Below are positions 7,607-12,053 of a stretch of 12,053 bases of DNA, one piece after another. The notes beneath the pieces were generated by a model. The model searched no databases and was not told the DNA's origin. It saw only the letters and a program-made list of their open reading frames with translations. The stretch spans positions 1 to 12,053 of the forward strand of contig KE647191.1 of NCBI GenBank assembly GCA_000447185.1, given 5' to 3'. Source of the stretch: Vairimorpha apis BRL 01 (taxonomy: Eukaryota; Microsporidia; Nosematidae). The position numbers and the translations under genes were made by a program. Position 1 is the stretch's first letter. Each line of letters opens with the position of its first letter.

Positions 7607-9719
7607 CTATAAAAATTCTTTCAGTTTGTACGGAAATATTTCATGAATTAAATTATAATCTCTTAAATTAACATAACTAGAAAAATTATTAAAAACAGCT
7701 TGATTATCTAAATATTTAAAATTAAATATATCCGGATTAACATCCTTAACTTTAATTTGCAAACAAGGATTTTTTATTTTAGATTCTACTTTATTAATAT
7801 TTTCCAAAGCTATATTATTATATCCTTTAATAAAAAATGATTTTTGAAAATAAGTAAGAGCAGTATCATATTTATTTCTTTTAAAATAAATAACGCCTAT
7901 TGAATTATAAACTTCAAAAGCGTTTTGATCTAATTTTATACATATATTAAATAATTCTAAAGCTATTTCATAATTTTCTTCTTTAACATATATTCGTCCC
8001 AATAGATAAATTATATATAAATCTTTTATTTCAAGTTTACATGAACAATCACAAACAAATAACTCGTTATATAAATTTTTAAATATTTGTTTTTTTGGTT
8101 TTTGATCAATGTTTAGTTCTTCTTCTAATAAATTTTGATTTTTATTTATATTTTCTGATAGATATAATTTTTTTGTATTTTGATCTTCTTTACATATAAA
8201 TTTTTCTTGGTTTGTTTTTATTTCATTGTTTGTTGTGTCTTCTTTGAAATATATTTTATCTTTTTTGAATTCTTCTTTGCTTATAAATTTGTCTTGATTA
8301 ATTTTATCATCTTTGAAATATATTTTATCTTTTTTGAATTCTTCTTTGTTTATAAATTTATTTTGGTTAATTTTATCATCTTTTAAAAAATATTTTATCT
8401 TTCATAATTTCTTCTTTAAAAAAATAATTATCTTTTTTAAATTTATCATAAAATTCGTTATTAATAAAAGTTTTTTTAATAAATTGTGTATTTATTTGTT
8501 CATTAAAAGACATATTTTTATTTTCATTATTATAAAATGTTGGTTCTTTTATCATTTCTTTATTATTTATATTGTTATTGTCTAATTTTTCTCTGTATGC
8601 CGTTTTATCAATATCTTTATTATTGTATTTATAAATGTCATTATTAAATTCATTATTTTTATTTTTATCAATTTTTTTATAGATACTATTATTAAATTCT
8701 TTACTTTCACTTTTAATTTCATCTAAAGAACTTTGTTTATACAAATCTCCACTATTTTTATCAAATTTTTTATAAATATCATTGTAAAATTCCTTATTTT
8801 CACTTTTAATTTCATCTAAAGAACTTTGTTTATACAAATCTCCTTCATTTTTATTAAATTGTTTAAACATACTTTTAAAAAATTCTTTATTTTCACCTTT
8901 AATTTCATCTAAAGAACTTTGTTTATACAAATCTCCTTCATTTTCATCCTTATCGAAATTCTTATCAAATCTAATTTTTTCAACAATAACCTCTTTCCTA
9001 CATTTGAACAAATCTTTAAATTTTTGAAAACACCCAGTTTTATATAAAACCCAACAATAAAGCCTATTAACCAAAATTATATTTTTATTTTTTAATTTCA
9101 ATTTATCAATAATTTCCAAACATTTGTCAATTTCATTTAATCTTTCAAAAACATGAGCAATTTGTAACTCCACTTCATGTTCAAAATAATTAATTTTAAT
9201 TGAATTTAATAACCAATAAAAACAATCTAACGCATCAACCAACTTATTTTCTTTTTTAAAACAAACAGCCAACCTAAAAGTAATCTCCAAAAACTTAAAT
9301 AATTCAATATTAGTTTGTAAAATATGTTTATACCAAATTTTACTTAAATTAAAATTTTCCATAGCTTCAAATAGTATACCAATTCCATATGCTAAAAACA
9401 CATCATTATATTTTATATTGACAAAACTTTGCAAAAATTGTCTATAAGCTTCAACAAAACATCCTTTTTTCAAAAAAATATGACCTTCCAAAATATTAAC
9501 AAAAGAATTTTTATCATCAACATTTTTAATTTTTTCTATTATATTATACACATAATTTATATTTTCTTGTTCTAAAAAACATTTTCCCATATTATATAAT
9601 GTTACAGTATTATTAGGATTTATTTTTAAAGCATCGTCACAACATTTAATAATATCCCGTATATGCATAAATTGTTTATTCTTTCGTTCTGGTATATTTT
9701 CATTATTATCATTGTTCAT
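7607..9719 (-). CDS. Cyc8/Ssn6-like TPR transcriptional corepressor with a frame break and a repeat-filled insertion
   Basis: Cyc8 (Ssn6) is the TPR partner of Tup1 in the general corepressor complex in the nucleus. As read, the frame from the ATG at 9719 stops at 8376 (447 residues), and the C-terminal part (to 7607) is in the next frame. One extra A in the run at 8381-8384 explains this; without it the protein is 703 residues. Residues about 37-243 form TPRs that follow yeast Cyc8 in order: EGHIFLKKGCFVEAYRQF (78-95), AYGIGILFE (110-118), EITFRLAVCFKKENKLVDAL (145-164) and a following EHEVELQIAHVFERL. Residues about 244-555 are a charged Asn/Lys-rich insertion with two tandem repeats (three 31-residue units, then about three of 23). 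TPRs resume at about 571-640: LLGRIYVKEENYEIALELFN and YNSIGVIYFKRNKYDTALTY. The protein ends with a short non-repetitive tail. The long Gln-rich tail of yeast Cyc8 is absent. CC lies 10 nt before the ATG. Another TPR protein (for example an APC subunit) is less likely, because the colinearity with Cyc8 is good. Confidence 0.75.
8229..8399 (-). repeat. intragenic tandem repeat, 69-nt units (23 residues)
   Basis: Inside the Cyc8-like gene, 8261-8329 (69 nt) and 8330-8399 (70 nt) are adjacent near-identical copies encoding KDKIYFKDDKINQxKFI-type units, and 8229-8260 is part of a third, more diverged one. The 70-nt copy carries one extra A compared with its neighbour, which creates the frame break. 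The repeat thus gives an internal reference for the original length. Confidence 0.85.
8661..8939 (-). repeat. intragenic tandem repeat, three 93-nt units (31 residues)
   Basis: Three in-frame units start at residues 261, 292 and 323 of the Cyc8-like protein. Each carries GDLYKQSSLDEIK followed by ENKEF or ESKEF, an aromatic-rich half and a Lys/Asn end. The first half is nearly invariant in DNA as well as protein; the second half varies. Exact 93-nt periodicity keeps the frame. It lies within the insertion between TPR blocks. Confidence 0.9.
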
Positions 9720-9731
9720 TAAAATTTTAGG
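9720..9731 (-). promoter_or_regulatory. CC motif and AAAATTTT signal before the Cyc8-like gene
   Basis: The minus strand reads CCTAAAATTTTAATG: CC (9731-9730), a perfect A4T4 palindrome, then the ATG. The 10-nt spacing equals that before TyrRS. It supports the ATG at 9719 as the start, and it resembles the combined C-tract and AAATTT signals reported around microsporidian starts. Confidence 0.45.
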
Positions 9732-10129
9732 ATGAATATTTATTTTTTTGTTAATTTTAGTTAATTAATTGATCTTGATATAAATTTAAGAAAATGATCT
9801 TTTATTTTTTGAAATTTTGTTTTTTAAAAAAAATGTTTTTTTATTATTTTGATGTGTAAATGAGTTGTTTTTATTTTTTTAAATTTTTTTCTTCTTTCTT
9901 AATAAAATGATTCATTAATATTTTATTAACTCATTTTTATTAAAAAACGATATTAATGAAAACTTAATTTTGTTTTATGTATTAATATTTATTTTTTATT
10001 TGTATCATATTATTAAAAAAAAGTTAATTAATTTAAATTTTCATAGTATTTTAAAAGGGAGAAAATAATTGGTTTTTGATTTTTTAATTTTTGGATATTT
10101 TAAGTAAGGAAGTTTTAAAATACAATATT
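9732..10129. other. AT-rich 5' flank of the Cyc8-like gene
   Basis: Nothing gene-like is visible. On the plus strand it is T-rich up to about 9900, then mixed. An imperfect inverted pair, CATTAATAT at 9913 and ATATTAATG at 9950, encloses about 28 bases; it is weak at this composition. A GGG at 10057-10059 is not followed on either strand by an open frame. Confidence 0.5.
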
Positions 10130-11010
10130 GAGAAAGAAAGCATATTAAATTTGAAATTTACAATTAAATTCAAAATATATTATGAAAAGAAAGCATATTT
10201 AATTAGAAAGTTTTAATTTGAAAGATCATTTTTAATATTGTTTTTAAATAGAAAGAAAACTAAATAAGAAAACATATTAAATTATAATATTTAATAATGT
10301 TTTAATTAATAATTAATATTAGATTTTATTTTTAAATTGGAAGAATTTTTAATTAGAAAGAAAACTAAATAAGAAAACATATTAAATTATAATATTTAAT
10401 AATGTTTTAATTAATAATTAATATTAGATTTTATTTTGAAATAAGAAAGCTATTAAATAGAAAGTTTTATTAATAAGATCATATTAAATAATAATAATAA
10501 AGAATGATTTAATTAATAATTAATATTTGATTATTTTTAAATAGGAAGAATATTTAATAATAAAACATATTAAATTTGAAATATTATATTAGATTTTATA
10601 ATTTTAAATAAAATATTAAAAAAAGAAAGCATATAAAATTAAAAAGTTTTAATTAATTATTAATTTTTTTATAATCAAAAGTAAAAAGAATATTAAATAA
10701 GAAATTTATATAAAATATGTTAGAATATTTAATTAATAATTAGATTTTTAAAAAATATAAAAGCAGAAAATTATATTATAATAAACATATTTAATATTAT
10801 TATTTAATTTAAAGATTATATTCATTTATTTTAAATTTTTAATCATAAAATAGAAAACATAATAAATTTTAATATTTTAATTAAAATATTAAAATAGAAA
10901 GCATATTTAATTATAATTATTAATTTAAAATATTATAATAACATATTAAGTTATAATTATTAATTTAATATTAAATTCTATTTTATTTAAAAAAAGAAGC
11001 ATATAAAATG
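10130..11010. repeat. irregular repeat region built on an AGAAARCATATTAAA-like word
   Basis: About 13 occurrences of a CATATTAAA-like word, mostly preceded by GAAAG or GAAAA, are seen with the C at or near 10141, 10194, 10273, 10378, 10450, 10480, 10566, 10630, 10786, 10858, 10902, 10942 and 11000. TTAATTAATAATTAATATT recurs between them. Spacing is irregular (30 to 156 bp). The plus strand is strongly G-skewed: I count about 49 G to 15 C in 10081-10680. No coding frame is present. Confidence 0.7.
10249..10437 (+). repeat. perfect 84-bp direct duplication, period 105 bp
   Basis: Bases 10249-10332 and 10354-10437 appear identical over 84 bp, separated by a 21-bp spacer. Both start TAGAAAGAAAACTAAATA and end GATTTTATTTT. 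The surrounding repeat copies are much more diverged, so this duplication is recent or has been homogenised. Confidence 0.9.
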
Positions 11011-11381
11011 ATAGGTATAATTAAATAATTAAAATTAATTTTTTAATTTTAAATAAAAAGAATATATTTTTGATTAAGTAATCTAAATTTATAATTTTGT
11101 TTTTTAGTTTCAAAAATATAAAATTAGTAATTTTTTAGTTACAAATTATTTTTTTAATAATTTATATTTGATATTAATTTATTTTAGTTAAGAAAACTTA
11201 AAAATAAATAAATTTATGTTAATATTTTAAATTATATTTAACATTACTAATTTATTATAAACTAAATAATATTAAAAATTATAATTATGTTAAACATACT
11301 AATTTATTAATTTAGATAACATTTAAGTAAATTTTATTTAGTATTAACAAAAATATATATTAAATTTTTTTTTGCTCTTAG
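11011..11381. other. AT-rich spacer between two repeat arrays
   Basis: No gene is seen. A near-duplicate pair, AACATTACTAATTTATTA near 11239 and AACATACTAATTTATTA near 11293 (about 54 bp apart), hints at further degenerate tandem structure. The G/C strand bias changes sign across this spacer. Confidence 0.5.
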
Positions 11382-11820
11382 ATTTCATATTATTCAAATA
11401 TAAATGATTTATTAAACACATTAAATTAAATATCAATTTTATATTATTATTTCAATTTAAAATAATTTCATTTTATTCAAAAAAATGATTTTTTAAACAT
11501 ATTGAATTAAATATATAGTATTTCAATTTCTAAATTTCATTTTATTCAAATTTATAAATTTATTAAACACAATATAAATGATTTATTAAACACATTGAAT
11601 TAAATATCAATTTTATATTATTATATTTCATTTTATTCAAAAAAATGATTTATCAAACACATTAAATTTCGATTTTCATTTATCATTTTAATTCTAAATT
11701 TCATTTTTTTCAAATATAAATGATTTATCAAACACATTAAATTTCGAATTTCATTTATCATTTTAAATCTAAATTTCATTTTATTCAAATATAAATGATA
11801 TATTGAACATATTTTAATTA
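11382..11820. repeat. minisatellite, about 6 copies of a 70-80 bp unit
   Basis: Copies begin with ATTTCAT at 11382, 11465, 11534, 11625, 11698 and 11773. The consensus order is ATTTCATTTTATTCAAA, TATAAATGATTTAT, YAAACACATTAAATT, then a variable tail (ATATCAATTTTATATTATT in early copies, TCGATTTTCATTTATCA in later ones). The two copies at 11625 and 11698 are most alike. The third interval carries an internal extra half-unit near 11574. The plus strand is C-skewed, about 39 C to 13 G by eye. No reading frame spans it. Confidence 0.8.
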
Positions 11821-12053
11821 ATAATTAGTGATATTTAATATTAATTTTAAATAATAAATATTTAAAATAGATTTAATAAGATGTTTAATTATAATTTAAA
11901 TTATTTTTAAAAACAATTTATTTTATAAGCTTTTGTTTCAATAAATTTTTAATTTTAAAACAATTTATATTAATTCAAAAGTACTTATTACAAAAAAGTT
12001 TTTTTATTTTTAAAAAATATAAAAATATTTTATTTTTTTATAAATTAAAGGTG
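11821..12053. other. AT-rich right end
   Basis: No gene, RNA or clear repeat is seen. TTAATTAATAATTAGTGATATTTAA-type sequence at the left edge recalls the word common in the G-skewed array. The window ends within A/T-rich sequence, so what follows cannot be judged. Confidence 0.5.

Noticed and set aside
8180..8585. Two plus-strand frames rich in Phe and Ile
   Set aside because: They mirror the Lys/Glu/Asn-rich repeats of the Cyc8-like gene on the other strand. Their membrane-like look comes from reading AAA and GAA codons backwards.
10041..10060. GGG at 10057-10059 as a start-proximal CCC signal on the minus strand
   Set aside because: The following ATG opens a frame of only two codons before a stop.

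Overview
This window reads as nuclear DNA of an extremely AT-rich, reduced eukaryote, most probably a microsporidian. The reasons are: eukaryote-type tyrosyl-tRNA synthetase (TyrRS) of only about 309 residues with a shortened anticodon-binding region; no introns recognised (the frame changes in genes are single-base); a Cyc8/Ssn6-type TPR corepressor and a Tah18-type flavoprotein, both fungal/opisthokont families; and a CC or CCC tract 5-13 nt before each of the four inferred start codons, resembling the CCC-like start-proximal motif known from microsporidia. The species cannot be named from the sequence. Flanks are roughly 90% A+T and genes are visibly richer in G+C. Four genes cover only about one third of the window, so this is not a compact Encephalitozoon-like genome.

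Layout. 1-694: AT-rich, gene-free, with one small GC-richer open frame at the very left end. 695-1544 (-): Tah18-like diflavin reductase reduced to its flavodoxin half. 1545-2113: divergent intergenic region. 2114-3041 (+): TyrRS. 3042-4557: gene-free region between convergent genes. 4558-4894 (-): cold-shock-domain protein. 4895-7606: 2.7 kb gene-free, ending in a 4-copy minisatellite of about 62 bp units. 7607-9719 (-): Cyc8/Ssn6-like TPR protein of about 703 residues with a repeat-filled insertion inside its TPR array. 9720-12053: gene-free; a G-skewed irregular repeat region that includes a perfect 84-bp duplication is followed by a C-skewed minisatellite of about 70-80 bp units.

The striking feature is that every gene has its reading frame disturbed by single-base length changes at A/T runs: TyrRS has two missing bases, Tah18 one extra, Cyc8 one extra, and the cold-shock gene probably one extra. 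In TyrRS and Cyc8 the family signatures continue cleanly on both sides of each break, and in Cyc8 a neighbouring 69-nt tandem repeat copy shows directly that the broken copy is 70 nt long. The simplest reading is homopolymer error in the sequence. Real decay, or rescue by slippage, are alternatives.

The genes do not form an operon or an obvious pathway. They are housekeeping or regulatory functions: cytosolic Fe-S assembly electron transfer, translation, RNA binding and transcriptional repression.
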